Assembly (NCBI RefSeq): GCF_001401755.1
Contig: NZ_AVQK01000035.1
Span: forward strand, 1 to 48,254
Direction: 5' to 3'
From: Aquimarina longa SW024
Lineage (GTDB): Bacteria > Bacteroidota > Bacteroidia > Flavobacteriales > Flavobacteriaceae
DNA: 48,254 nt
The notes below the pieces were generated by a model. The model worked only from the letters and a program-made list of their open reading frames with translations. It had not been told where the DNA came from and did no database searches. Made by a program: the position numbers and the translations under genes. Positions 16,155 to 26,360 of this stretch are shown piece by piece (position 1 is the stretch's first letter; each line of letters starts with the position of its first letter).

Positions 16155-17015
16155 TTGACAGAATTACCAATCCATAAATTTAATACCATCCTCATAGGTA
16201 TCGCATTTTCGCCAAATTTAAAAAACAACATTTTTGAGACTATGCGAATGGTAGATTTTTTCGATTCTAGAATGATTATCGTTCATGTAGGAGAAAAAAC
16301 AAAAGAAAAAGAAAGCACTATCAAAGAACTAATATCTGGTTTTTCTGATGATGATGATGAAAAAGTTACTATTGTATGGAAACAAGGTGACCCTGTAACA
16401 ACAATTATTGAAACTGCTAAGCAAAAAAATGCAGACCTCATCATACTCGGTGCTATTCCAAGAGAAAATTTCCTTAAATTTTATATTGGCTCTATTGCTA
16501 GAAAAATAACAAGGCATGCACATTGTTCTGTATTATTACTTATAAAGCCATCAGAAGATTTAAGACCTTGTAATCATATTGTTGTAAATGGTCTTAAGGA
16601 TAAAAAAACAAAACAAACTATCTTAGATTCATTTGAAATAGCTCAAAACCTAGGAGCCCAAAAAATTACTATCGTCGAAGAAATTTCTAGGCAAGAAGTT
16701 AAAATCGTAGTAGAAGATGATAAATCTTTGCGCAAAGATACCCTGATAAAAGAACGATTGGCAAAAAAAGAAGATATTAGAGTACAACATATCTTAAGTG
16801 ATGTCCCAGAAGATCTTAAAACCGGTATTTTAATCAAAACGCAATCTATTTTTGGAAAAAGAGGGTACTCCATCGGTCATTATGCCAAAGTAGTTGCCGC
16901 AGATTTATTAATTATGAACGCTCCTAATAGAACCACATTTCTTGATCGCATCTTTGTTCATGATCTAGAACATATTTTATCAGAATTACCAACAGATGTT
17001 TTAATAATAAGATAG
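16155..17015 (+). CDS. Universal stress protein, two tandem Usp domains
   Basis: This 286-residue cytoplasmic protein has two Usp-type halves, about 8-137 and 145-286. The first has the typical strand FNTILIGIAFSP and the nucleotide-site-like DLIILGAIPRENFLKFYIGS. The start is TTG at 16155: the first ATG would begin inside the first helix and remove the opening beta strand. It ends immediately before the SulP gene with no gap, so the two are co-transcribed. In SulP neighbourhoods such proteins probably act as regulators. Confidence 0.82.
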   Translation: MTELPIHKFNTILIGIAFSPNLKNNIFETMRMVDFFDSRMIIVHVGEKTKEKESTIKELISGFSDDDDEKVTIVWKQGDPVTTIIETAKQKNADLIILGAIPRENFLKFYIGSIARKITRHAHCSVLLLIKPSEDLRPCNHIVVNGLKDKKTKQTILDSFEIAQNLGAQKITIVEEISRQEVKIVVEDDKSLRKDTLIKERLAKKEDIRVQHILSDVPEDLKTGILIKTQSIFGKRGYSIGHYAKVVAADLLIMNAPNRTTFLDRIFVHDLEHILSELPTDVLIIR

Positions 17016-19280
17016 ATGAGAAACAAGAAAAATAATATATCTGATTTTATATCACAATTGCCAAAAAATATTTTTTCAGGTTTTGTTGTTTCATTAATCG
17101 CTCTACCATTGGGATTAGGATTAGCATTAGCATCTGAGGCTCCTCCTATATCTGGTGTAATTGCTGCAGTAGTTGGAGGAATTATAGTTAGTATTTTTGG
17201 AGGGTCTAATGTTACAATAACAGGCCCTGGTAATGGGTTAGTAGTCGTACTATTAGGTGCAATAACAACACTCGCTGATGGAGACCTATATCAAGGCTAT
17301 CTTTTTACATTAGCAGCCATTATATGCTCTGGAGTATTAATGATTAGTATCGGGCTATTACGATTAGGGATTCTTAGTGATTTCTTTCCTTCCTCAGCAA
17401 TTCAGGGAATGCTTGCTGCAATAGGGATAAGTATTTTTGCAAAACAGTTTCATGTAATGCTTGCCAATACTAGTGTTAAAGGGGATACTATTTCATTATT
17501 ATCAGACATTCCCAACAGTATTTCGCTATTATTCAATCCCGATTATAGTACTATTGTCATCGCTGCATTAGTTGGAGTCATCAGTTTTTTGATTATGAAT
17601 TTTTATGGAAAAATAAGAAACAAGTACTTTCAACTAGTTCCTGCACCGATGTGGATTGTTCTTATTGCTATAGGATTAAGCTATTATTATGAGTTTTTTT
17701 CTACAGAACCTTATCCTATAGAGGAAAAACTTTTGGTTCAGATACCTGATAGTATTTTCTCTAAATTTCCTAGTCCTGATTTTTCATTACTACTGGATTT
17801 TAAATTTATAGGAGTAGTGTTAGTAATAACATTAATCTCTAGTATCGAATCTTTACTAAGCATTAAGGCTGTAGATAAATTAGATCCTCTAAAAAGAAGA
17901 GCTAATATCAATAAAGATCTTACTGCACTAGGTATCGCATCGATTGTTAGTGGATTTATAGGAGGTCTTAATGTAGTTACTGTGATTGCGCGTAGTTCTG
18001 TAAACGTTAATAATAGTGGAACAAATAGATCATCAAACTTTTTTCATTCAATATTTCTACTCTTATTTGTAGTATTGTTTCAGGATCAACTTAGGCGAAT
18101 TCCTCTTACTGCACTAGCAGCAATTTTAGTATATACAGGCTATAAATTAGCCGCTCCAAAAAATTTAAAAATTATTGCCAAAATCGGTAAAGAGCAATTA
18201 ATCATTTTCTTTGCTACAATTATAGCAACTATTACTACTAATTTAATAAGCGGAATCCTTGTTGGAATCCTAACCACTATCATTATTCATTTTATACTTA
18301 ATAAAAGTCTTGGTTTTTTTGTTAGAAACCTTTTTAAACCCAATGTACTAATGTTTAAAGAAGGTGTTAATGGCATCTATTTTGTTAGTGTAAAAAATTT
18401 CTCGAGTTTCTTAAACTACTCATCATTAAAACGAAGATTAGATACAATTCCAGAAAATCAGGATGCAATTATTGATTTTTCACTTTGTAATTTTGTAGAT
18501 TATACTGTACAAGAAAATTTATTAGGATATCAAGAAACATTTAAACGAAAAGGAGGTTCTTTTGAGATTACAGGACTTGATATTCATGGAACTTCTTCAG
18601 AACATCCTCTGGCAGTAAGAAGTTTAATTCCTTTTTCTAAAAAAATTAAGATTGGTGCAAAATCAAATCTCACCAAAAGGCAAGAAGATATACAAACAAT
18701 TGCAAATGACTTTTCATGGCATTATGATCCTAAAAAAAATAATGATACTTCCGGAATACATGATTTTGTCTTTTTTAAAACCAAAAGTATTAACTATACT
18801 AATAATTCTATTTATGACCCTAAGTCTATTTTTAGGATTTTAGATGTAGAATTTTCAGAAGGAGAATTTATTGCTCGTACCCTAGTTAGAACTACAATAT
18901 TAACAATACAACTAAAAAGAGAAATCCCTAAATTTACTTTAGATAAAGAAGGGCTATTAGAATTTGTATATAAGTTTGCTGGATTTAAGGATATTTCAAT
19001 TCAGGGGCATCCCGATTTTTCAAAACGTTTTTTTCTTTTAGGAGAACATCCAGAAAAAATTCGCTTATTTTTTACTGATGAGTTAGTCTTATTTTTCGAG
19101 AGCAATCCATACTATCATATAGAGTGCACAGGTACTACTTTATTAGTAATGCAAAAAGAACGTCTGGCAAGTGTTAAAGAGATTAAAGCACTTTTAGATT
19201 ATGGCACACGCTTACAAAAAGTGATCTCTACCATACAATATGGTGAAATATTGTTAAAAAGTCCAAAAATTAAATCCTGA
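17016..19280 (+). CDS. SulP family anion transporter with STAS domain and C-terminal extension
   Basis: This 754-residue inner-membrane protein has a SulP core (about 15-440; GFVVSLIALPLGLGLALASE, FGGSNVTITGPGNGLVVVL). The family moves sulfate, bicarbonate or other anions, often with Na+. A STAS-like domain spans about 450-560 (AIIDFSLCNFVDYTVQENLL). Roughly 190 further residues follow that are not part of standard SulP proteins, ending ...YGEILLKSPKIKS. Its start abuts the Usp stop. The divergent antiporter suggests Na+-coupled bicarbonate uptake as one possibility, but substrate is unproven. Confidence 0.87.
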   Translation: MRNKKNNISDFISQLPKNIFSGFVVSLIALPLGLGLALASEAPPISGVIAAVVGGIIVSIFGGSNVTITGPGNGLVVVLLGAITTLADGDLYQGYLFTLAAIICSGVLMISIGLLRLGILSDFFPSSAIQGMLAAIGISIFAKQFHVMLANTSVKGDTISLLSDIPNSISLLFNPDYSTIVIAALVGVISFLIMNFYGKIRNKYFQLVPAPMWIVLIAIGLSYYYEFFSTEPYPIEEKLLVQIPDSIFSKFPSPDFSLLLDFKFIGVVLVITLISSIESLLSIKAVDKLDPLKRRANINKDLTALGIASIVSGFIGGLNVVTVIARSSVNVNNSGTNRSSNFFHSIFLLLFVVLFQDQLRRIPLTALAAILVYTGYKLAAPKNLKIIAKIGKEQLIIFFATIIATITTNLISGILVGILTTIIIHFILNKSLGFFVRNLFKPNVLMFKEGVNGIYFVSVKNFSSFLNYSSLKRRLDTIPENQDAIIDFSLCNFVDYTVQENLLGYQETFKRKGGSFEITGLDIHGTSSEHPLAVRSLIPFSKKIKIGAKSNLTKRQEDIQTIANDFSWHYDPKKNNDTSGIHDFVFFKTKSINYTNNSIYDPKSIFRILDVEFSEGEFIARTLVRTTILTIQLKREIPKFTLDKEGLLEFVYKFAGFKDISIQGHPDFSKRFFLLGEHPEKIRLFFTDELVLFFESNPYYHIECTGTTLLVMQKERLASVKEIKALLDYGTRLQKVISTIQYGEILLKSPKIKS

Positions 19281-19401
19281 TCCCTATCATTTTTTCTATT
19301 TTGCAAAGATTTTTAATTTTTCGTGAAAATGTCATAATAGCTATCAATGTATATCAATACAATTTTTAGGCATTTCTATTGAATAATCAAAACATATAAA
19401 A

Positions 19402-20262
19402 ATGAATTTATATCCTATAAATGCAGGAAATTTTAAACTTGATGGAGGCGCTATGTTTGGAGTAGTTCCTAGAGTTTTATGGAATAAAACAAATCCCGCA
19501 GACGAAAAAAACCTAATCGATATCGCTGCAAGATGCTTACTTATCGAAGATGGAGGTAGGCTTATTCTTATCGATTCTGGGATGGGAGATAAACAATCAG
19601 AAAAATTCTTTGGTCATTATTCTTTATGGGGAGAAGATAACTTAGATCGCTCTCTAAAAGCAAAAGGATTTCATCGAGATGATATCACAGATGTTTTTAT
19701 TACCCATCTCCACTTTGATCATTGCGGTGGAGTTGTACAATGGAATGCTACCAGAACTGGATATGAATTAGCATTTAAAAATGCTAAAATATGGAGTACT
19801 AAAGAACATTGGCAATGGGCAATTAATCCTAATGCCCGAGAAAAAGCATCTTTCCTAAAAGAAAATATTCTTCCTATTGAAGAAAGTGGGCAATTAAATT
19901 TTATTTCCAGAACAGAACCTACATTCCAAAAAACCTCTGAATTAGGTTTTGGTCTATTATTTGCTAATGGACATACAGAAAAACAAATGATTCCACATAT
20001 AGAATATAAAGATAAAACAATAGTTTTTATGGCAGATCTTCTGCCCACCGCTGGTCATGTACCATTACCTTATATAATGGGATATGATACCAGACCATTA
20101 TTAACTCTGGATGAAAAGAAATTGTTTTTAGAAAAAGCTGCTACACACAACTGGTACTTGTTTCTAGAACACGATGCTCATAATGAAATAATAACCGTAC
20201 AACATACCGAAAAAGGCGTGCGCCTTAAAGAAGTTTTTACCAGTCATGAAATATTTAATTAA
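19402..20262 (+). CDS. MBL-fold metallo-hydrolase
   Basis: This 286-residue protein has no signal peptide. The metal-binding motif HLHFDH is at residues 102-107 (THLHFDHCGG), followed by later His/Asp ligands in FANGHTEKQ, VFMADLLPTAGH and FLEHDAHNE. The GMGDKQSEKFFGHYS region is common in a Bacteroidota subgroup of the superfamily. It hydrolyses an unknown ester, lactone or thioester. First of a same-strand run with the S8 and M1 peptidases; spacing to the S8 gene is 13 bases. Confidence 0.85.
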   Translation: MNLYPINAGNFKLDGGAMFGVVPRVLWNKTNPADEKNLIDIAARCLLIEDGGRLILIDSGMGDKQSEKFFGHYSLWGEDNLDRSLKAKGFHRDDITDVFITHLHFDHCGGVVQWNATRTGYELAFKNAKIWSTKEHWQWAINPNAREKASFLKENILPIEESGQLNFISRTEPTFQKTSELGFGLLFANGHTEKQMIPHIEYKDKTIVFMADLLPTAGHVPLPYIMGYDTRPLLTLDEKKLFLEKAATHNWYLFLEHDAHNEIITVQHTEKGVRLKEVFTSHEIFN

Positions 20263-20275
20263 AAGAAAAAATAAA

Positions 20276-21952
20276 ATGATTCCTTCGTCTCATAAAGTTA
20301 TTGCCACTATTGTATCATCTATTCTTATGATCAGTTGTGGCGCTCCTAGTGTTATTTCTACCCCTATAGAAAATATAGATGCAATCCCTCTTAAGAATAT
20401 AGATCTAACCGATACTCAATTAAAAAAATGGGGAGCACTAGATTTAGCTACTGATACTATACCAGGAATGAGTATTGATAAGGCTTATAATGAGCTTATC
20501 AAAGATAAAAAAGGACAAACTATCATTGTAGGTGTTATTGATAGCGGAGTCGATATTGAGCACGAAGATCTAAAAGGAGTAGTTTGGACCAACCCAAAAG
20601 AAATTAAAGGTAATGGTAAGGATGATGATGATAATGGATATATCGATGATATACATGGATGGAATTTCTTAGGAAATTCTGAAGATGAAAACCTAGAGTA
20701 TGTAAGAATTATCAAAAAGCTAAAGCCTAAATATGCAGGTAAGAATCTAGCTTCAGTACCACAATCTGATCGAGATGAATATCAAAATTATATCGAAGCT
20801 AAGGCAGAATATGAAAAAGAATTTCAAGAAAATTCAGCACAAAAAACACAATATGAGCAGATTCTACAGCAATCCAAAGCTTCTCATAAGGCTGTTGTCG
20901 CTGTATTAGGAAAAGAAAATTATTCTCAAAAAGAACTCTTAGATACAAAAGCAGAAACACCAGAAATGAAGCAACATGTTGCTTTTCTGTCTCAAATGTT
21001 TGGATTTATGGAACCTGATGATACCGTTCCAGATTTTATAAAAAATATTACCGAAGGTGTTGATCATTTTACAGAACAATTAAACTATAATCTAAATCTA
21101 CAATTCGATGGTAGAAAAATTGTTGGTGATAATGTAGATGATATCACTGATACAAAATATGGCAATAACAATGTTATGGGACCTGACCCTAAAAAAGAAG
21201 GTATAAAACATGGTACCCACGTTGCAGGTATTATTGCTGCAGATAGAACTAATGGAAAAGGAATGAAAGGTGTTGCTAAAAATGTAAAAATAATGGCAAT
21301 CAGAGCCGTTCCTAATGGAGATGAATATGATAAAGATATAGCTCTTGCTATACGATATGCCGTAGATAATGGCGCTAAAGTAATCAATACCAGTTTTGGT
21401 AAATACTACAGTACACATCCAGAATGGGTAGCAGAAGCCATTACCTATGCAGCATCAAAAGATGTCCTTATTGTAAATGCCGCAGGAAATGAAGGAATAG
21501 ATATTGATCAAAAAGTAGTGTATCCTAATGATCAAATCAATACAGGTTCTGAAATAGCAAACAACTTTATTACTATCGGTGCATTAAACTATGTATATGG
21601 TTCTAATTTAGTTGCTGATTTTTCTAACTATGGAAAAAGTAATGTAGATGCCTTTGCACCAGGTGTTAAAATATGGGCAACGACACCTAATAATTCATAT
21701 GAATACTTACAAGGAACTTCTATGGCATCACCTGCAGTAGCCGGAGTAGCTGCATTAATTCGATCATATTACCCTAAATTAAAAGCCGAACAAGTAAAAA
21801 AAATACTTATGGATAGCGGACTAAGTACCAAATCTTCTGTAGTAATTGGAGGGAAACCAACCAATGTAGGTCCCTTTTCTGAACTATCAAAATCCGGAAA
21901 AATAGTTAATCTATACAATGCCCTTATTATGGCAGATAAATTATCTAAATAG
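20276..21952 (+). CDS. S8 family (subtilisin-like) serine protease lipoprotein
   Basis: Starting at ATG 20276 the 558-residue product begins MIPSSHKVIATIVSS and has a lipobox LMISCGAP (Cys 21). An in-frame start at 20246 would bury the signal peptide and overlap the previous gene. The catalytic triad is visible: Asp 89 (VIDSGVD), His 312 (HGTHVAGI) and Ser 482 (GTSMASPAVAG). About 200 residues of charged, probably helical sequence are inserted between Asp and His, as in other Flavobacteria S8 lipoproteins. Likely an envelope-anchored protease. Confidence 0.88.
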   Translation: MIPSSHKVIATIVSSILMISCGAPSVISTPIENIDAIPLKNIDLTDTQLKKWGALDLATDTIPGMSIDKAYNELIKDKKGQTIIVGVIDSGVDIEHEDLKGVVWTNPKEIKGNGKDDDDNGYIDDIHGWNFLGNSEDENLEYVRIIKKLKPKYAGKNLASVPQSDRDEYQNYIEAKAEYEKEFQENSAQKTQYEQILQQSKASHKAVVAVLGKENYSQKELLDTKAETPEMKQHVAFLSQMFGFMEPDDTVPDFIKNITEGVDHFTEQLNYNLNLQFDGRKIVGDNVDDITDTKYGNNNVMGPDPKKEGIKHGTHVAGIIAADRTNGKGMKGVAKNVKIMAIRAVPNGDEYDKDIALAIRYAVDNGAKVINTSFGKYYSTHPEWVAEAITYAASKDVLIVNAAGNEGIDIDQKVVYPNDQINTGSEIANNFITIGALNYVYGSNLVADFSNYGKSNVDAFAPGVKIWATTPNNSYEYLQGTSMASPAVAGVAALIRSYYPKLKAEQVKKILMDSGLSTKSSVVIGGKPTNVGPFSELSKSGKIVNLYNALIMADKLSK

Positions 21953-21963
21953 TCTTGTATATT

Positions 21964-23793
21964 ATGTTTAAAAAAATTGCTTTTATTATTAGTATTGTAG
22001 CCTTTAGTGCTATTGGACAAAATAACACTTCCTATTGGCAACAACATGCTGATTATACAATAGATGTAGACATGGATGTTGATAAATTTCAATATAAAGG
22101 AATACAAGAATTAATCTATTCTAATAATTCTCCAGACACACTATATCAAGTATTTTATCATTTATATTTTAATGCATTTCAGCCAGGTAGTGAAATGGAT
22201 GTACGTTCCAGAAATCTACCAGATCCAGATCCAAGAGTTGGCAATAGAGTAAACAATCTTACTTCTGAAGAAATAGGATACTTAAATGTTTCTTCGTTAA
22301 AACAAAACGGAAAACCATTAGTATGCCAAACTTCTGGAACTGTTCTAGAAGTAACACTAGATACACCAATTGCACCAGGAGAAAAAGTTACTTTTTCTAT
22401 GAAATTTGATGGTCAGGTACCAAAACAAATACGTCGTTCTGGTCGAAATAGTAAAGAAGGTGTCGCATTATCTATGACTCAGTGGTATCCAAAAATCGCA
22501 GAATATGATTTCGAAGGTTGGCATGCCGATCCTTATATCGCCAGAGAATTTCATGGAGTATGGAGCAACTTTGATGTAACCATATCTATAGACAAAAACT
22601 ATATTTTAGGAGGTACAGGATATCTACAAAATCCTCAAGAAATTGGATATGGATATGAAAAACCAGGAACTAAAGTATCTAGAAAAGGAAAAAAACTTTC
22701 ATGGCATTTTAAAGCCCCTAATGTGCACGACTTTGCTTGGGCTGCGGATCCAGAATATCTACATGACGTAGTAAAAATCCCTAATGGACCAACACTACAT
22801 TTTTTATATAAAAATAAAAAAGAGATCATCGATAACTGGAAAGATCTACAACCAAAAACTGTAGAATTAATGAACTATTTTAGTGAGAAAATAGGAGAAT
22901 ATCCTTATGATCAATATTCTATTCTACAAGGAGGAGATGGAGGTATGGAGTATGCCATGTGTACACTCATTACAGGAGAGAGAACCTTTGAAAGCTTAGT
23001 CGGTGTTACGGCACATGAAATGGCACACTCGTGGTTTCAACATATATTAGCTACCAACGAGTCCAAGCATGAGTGGATGGATGAAGGCTTTACCAGTTAT
23101 ATTTCTACTCTAGCGATGAATGAAGTAATGAAACAAAATAATCCTAATTCCCTAAGAGGAGTCTATCAAGGGTATTATCAGTTAGCTATTTCTGGTATAG
23201 AACAACCACAGACCACACAAGCCGACCGATACTCACATAATGCTGCTTATGGAGCTTCTGCCTATTCTAAAGGAGCTGTTTTCTTATCACAATTAGGATA
23301 TATCATAGGCGAAGATAATCTTGCTAAAACTATTAAAAGATATTTTAAGGAATGGAAATTTAAACACCCTACTCCTAATGATTTTAAAAGAGTAGCAGAA
23401 AAAGTATCAGGAATTCAACTAGATTGGTATTTAACTGATTGGACAAAAACTACCAATACTATAGATTATGGTATTAAAGAGGTTGTACAAAATAACAATA
23501 ATACTAAAATTACTCTAGAACGTATCGGATTAATACCCATGCCAATAGATGTATACGTAGAGTATACAGATAGTACAATAGAATCGTTTTATATACCACT
23601 AAGAATAATGCGTGGAGAAAAAGAAAACCCAATCCCATCAATGAAAAGAACTATATTGTCCGATTGGTCTTGGACTAACCCTACCTACTCATTAGAAATT
23701 TCTAAACCAAAATCAGAAATAAAAACAATCGGAATTGACATTACCAATACAATGGCAGATATAAACCCTAGAAATAACACCTTTTCTGAATAA
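21964..23793 (+). CDS. M1 family metallopeptidase, secreted
   Basis: The start is ATG 21964 (MFKKIAFIISIV), giving 609 residues; an in-frame TTG at 21955 adds nothing. A signal peptide ends near SAIGQ. The zinc site HEMAHSW (His 351) is followed 18 residues later by Glu in WMDEGFTSY, and GGDGGMEYAM stands for the GAMEN substrate motif. The family removes N-terminal residues from peptides. It follows the S8 protease by 11 bases, so both could degrade peptides in the periplasm or outside the cell. Confidence 0.9.
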   Translation: MFKKIAFIISIVAFSAIGQNNTSYWQQHADYTIDVDMDVDKFQYKGIQELIYSNNSPDTLYQVFYHLYFNAFQPGSEMDVRSRNLPDPDPRVGNRVNNLTSEEIGYLNVSSLKQNGKPLVCQTSGTVLEVTLDTPIAPGEKVTFSMKFDGQVPKQIRRSGRNSKEGVALSMTQWYPKIAEYDFEGWHADPYIAREFHGVWSNFDVTISIDKNYILGGTGYLQNPQEIGYGYEKPGTKVSRKGKKLSWHFKAPNVHDFAWAADPEYLHDVVKIPNGPTLHFLYKNKKEIIDNWKDLQPKTVELMNYFSEKIGEYPYDQYSILQGGDGGMEYAMCTLITGERTFESLVGVTAHEMAHSWFQHILATNESKHEWMDEGFTSYISTLAMNEVMKQNNPNSLRGVYQGYYQLAISGIEQPQTTQADRYSHNAAYGASAYSKGAVFLSQLGYIIGEDNLAKTIKRYFKEWKFKHPTPNDFKRVAEKVSGIQLDWYLTDWTKTTNTIDYGIKEVVQNNNNTKITLERIGLIPMPIDVYVEYTDSTIESFYIPLRIMRGEKENPIPSMKRTILSDWSWTNPTYSLEISKPKSEIKTIGIDITNTMADINPRNNTFSE

Positions 23794-23855
23794 ATAAAAA
23801 CAATCCAGAAACATCCTTTTTTTAAAGGTTTATTTGGTATTGTGCTATATAAAAT

Positions 23856-23889
23856 CCCTCACAAGTATATAAGCCTGTGAGGTTTTTTT
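23856..23889 (+). terminator. Terminator after the M1 peptidase gene
   Basis: Stem CCTCACA / TGTGAGG with a 12-base loop is followed directly by seven T. It ends the MBL-S8-M1 run before rnpA. Confidence 0.8.
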
Positions 23890-23937
23890 ATCTACCACTA
23901 CTAATTATACCAAATTCAATTACTACATTTAACACCA

Positions 23938-24315
23938 ATGAAAGCTACTTTTAATAAAAAAGAAAGACTAAAAAGTAAAAAAGAAATAGAATTACTTTTT
24001 TCTGATGGCAAATCTATATCCAAATACCCTATTAGATTAGTGTATAGGAAATCAGTCTTTGAAGAAACTATTAAAATTAGAGCAGGAGTATCAGTCAGTA
24101 AACGTAATTTTAAAAAAGCTGTAGATCGCAATTGCATAAAACGTTTAATGCGCGAAAGTTACAGGAAAAATAAGTATCTTGTACTCAACACTACAAATCA
24201 ATTTACTTTTATGTTTTTATTTTCGGGTAAAGAGATGCCAGAATATTCAGTAATAGAATCTAAAATTAAAAAAATATTACAAAAATTTATTGAACAAGAA
24301 ATAGCATCAAAATGA
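23938..24315 (+). CDS. rnpA: Ribonuclease P protein component
   Basis: This 125-residue basic protein starts at ATG 23938. It shows the RnpA pattern: FNKKERLKSKKEIELLFSDG at the start, RAGVSVSKRNFKKAVDRN and the RNCIKRLMRESYR helix that contacts RNA. It binds the RNase P RNA and helps remove 5' leaders from tRNA precursors. It is followed by the S41 peptidase gene, a neighbour order I know from other Flavobacteriaceae. Confidence 0.95.
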   Translation: MKATFNKKERLKSKKEIELLFSDGKSISKYPIRLVYRKSVFEETIKIRAGVSVSKRNFKKAVDRNCIKRLMRESYRKNKYLVLNTTNQFTFMFLFSGKEMPEYSVIESKIKKILQKFIEQEIASK

Positions 24316-24365
24316 GTGCAATACCTCACTCCTATTTGATGCATCTTATTTAAAGAAAACTATCC

Positions 24366-25988
24366 ATGAAGAAGAAGATTATCTATCCCATAGTTGCTAT
24401 TATTGTCTTACTATCCACAGTAAGTTTTAAATCAGATTTTTTTGAAATCGCCAAGCAAATTGAAATTTTTACGACCATGTTTAAAGAATTAAACATGAAT
24501 TATGTAGATGAGACAAATCCCGCAGAATTAATGGATACCGCAATCAAAGCCATGCTAGATGATTTGGATCCATATACTAGATATTGGAATGAGCAAGATG
24601 TAGAAGCTTCTAAAATTCGTAATTCAGGGGAATATACAGGTATTGGAGCCTCTGTAAGAACTGTAAAAAATGAGATCACCATCATAGAACCCTATAAAGA
24701 CTATCCCGCAGATAAGGCTGGTCTTAAAGCCGGGGATAAAATTATACAAATAGGAGACGTCAAAGTTGCTGATTTTAATGAAGACGCGGGAGAACTTCTT
24801 AAAGGAGCTAGTGGAACAACAGTAGACATTATCTATAAAAGACAAGGAGAAACTAAAAGTACCGTACTCACACGAGAAGAAATAGAAGTTGATGCTGTAC
24901 CCTATTATACATTATTAGATGATAATACAGGATATATTGTGCTATCCAAGTTTAATAATAAAGCGTCTAGTGAGACAATTGATGCCTTAAAAGATTTAAA
25001 AGCCAAAGGCGCTGATAAAATAATTCTAGATTTAAGAGGAAATCCTGGAGGCTTATTAAGTGAAGCTATCAATGTTACTAATATTTTTGTACCCAAAGGA
25101 GAGTTAATTACCACTACAAAATCAGTCGTAAAAAAATATAATAAAGAATATTTTACCAAAAGAGCACCTATTGATACCCAAATACCTTTAGTTGTATTAG
25201 TAAATGGTAGAAGTGCTTCCGCCAGTGAGATTGTATCAGGTGGTATTCAGGATCTAGATAGAGGAGTTGTCATCGGTGCCAGAAGTTTTGGTAAAGGATT
25301 AGTACAACGACCAAAAAAACTAACCTATGGTACTCAATTAAAAATTACTATCTCACGATATTATACCCCTAGTGGTAGATGTATACAAGCATTAGATTAT
25401 TGGAATCGTGATAAAAATAATAATGCTGTACGAATCAATGAGCATGATTTTAAAGCTTTTAAAACCAAAAACGGAAGAACAGTATATGATGGAGGAGGAA
25501 TACAACCAGATATTAAATTAGAAACCTCTAAATTTAGTAAAATTACTACTGCGCTATTAAAATCCAATGCCTTTTTTGAATATGGTACAAAATATTACTA
25601 TTCGCATCAATTAAAAGATGCCAATGAATTTAAATTTACAGATAGTGATTATCAAGATTTTAAAAAATTTGTAAAACAAAGTAATTTTAATTTTGAAACT
25701 GAAACCGAAAAGTCATTCAAAAAATCAATGGAGATTGCAAAACGAGAAAACTTAGACAATAATATTACGTCATCCTATACTTCTCTTATTACTTCAATAG
25801 ATGCCTCTAAACAAGCGTTGTTAGATACTCATAAAAAAGAAATTATTAATTTACTTACGGACGAGATTATTAAACGATATTTCTATAGAGAAGGCTTGTA
25901 TGACTACTATGTAAAAAACAATCCAGAGGTTCTTAAAAGTCAGGAAATACTTAACAATAGTAACACATATCAGAATATTCTAAAATAA
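24366..25988 (+). CDS. S41 family C-terminal processing peptidase
   Basis: This 540-residue protein has an N-terminal hydrophobic signal or anchor (residues 4-22). A PDZ domain spans about 85-165 (GEYTGIGASVRTVKN, DKAGLKAGDKIIQIGDV). The protease core has LRGNPGGLL, the nucleophile Ser near 284 in GRSASASEIVSGG and the Lys near 309 in FGKGLVQ. It trims C-termini of envelope proteins. About 150 C-terminal residues are helix-rich and charged. Confidence 0.9.
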   Translation: MKKKIIYPIVAIIVLLSTVSFKSDFFEIAKQIEIFTTMFKELNMNYVDETNPAELMDTAIKAMLDDLDPYTRYWNEQDVEASKIRNSGEYTGIGASVRTVKNEITIIEPYKDYPADKAGLKAGDKIIQIGDVKVADFNEDAGELLKGASGTTVDIIYKRQGETKSTVLTREEIEVDAVPYYTLLDDNTGYIVLSKFNNKASSETIDALKDLKAKGADKIILDLRGNPGGLLSEAINVTNIFVPKGELITTTKSVVKKYNKEYFTKRAPIDTQIPLVVLVNGRSASASEIVSGGIQDLDRGVVIGARSFGKGLVQRPKKLTYGTQLKITISRYYTPSGRCIQALDYWNRDKNNNAVRINEHDFKAFKTKNGRTVYDGGGIQPDIKLETSKFSKITTALLKSNAFFEYGTKYYYSHQLKDANEFKFTDSDYQDFKKFVKQSNFNFETETEKSFKKSMEIAKRENLDNNITSSYTSLITSIDASKQALLDTHKKEIINLLTDEIIKRYFYREGLYDYYVKNNPEVLKSQEILNNSNTYQNILK

Positions 25989-26360
25989 TCATACTGGTAA
26001 GTCAGTATCTATAAAGATAAACAGATTTACTTTTTTCACCAATCTGCCCCATTGTCGCCAACTCTACATATTACCTATATATGTAATGGGCGACACTGGA
26101 AATTATAATCGTTTTAGTTTGCTGTATTTTGGATGATTTTTGAAACACCGTTTTGTTTGTCTCACTGAATGAAAGAGAAAAATTCTGGACGTTCATATGA
26201 ATAAACTATATTTACCTTTCAAGGCACACACAATTTGTATATTGCATATGCTCCCTTCAGGAAGCAAGCGCACCATATAAGAGACATTGTCTCTTATTAA
26301 TGTAAATCTGCAACAATCACAATGTTTTAAGGTTTTATATTAAAACCTAACGTTCAATAT
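25989..26360. other. Intergenic region with three hairpins
   Basis: No gene seen. It holds an imperfect stem at 26053-26095 (TGTCGCC / GGCGACA with inner TACATAT / ATATGTA), a perfect 9-bp stem at 26277-26297 (ATAAGAGAC / GTCTCTTAT) and another at 26330-26348 (AGGTTTTA / TAAAACCT), 12 bases before the next start. The last could influence translation of that gene. Confidence 0.55.

Noticed and set aside
20485..21418. Minus-strand frames inside the S8 protease gene
   Set aside because: The plus-strand frame has the full Asp/His/Ser triad; the others are compositional shadows.
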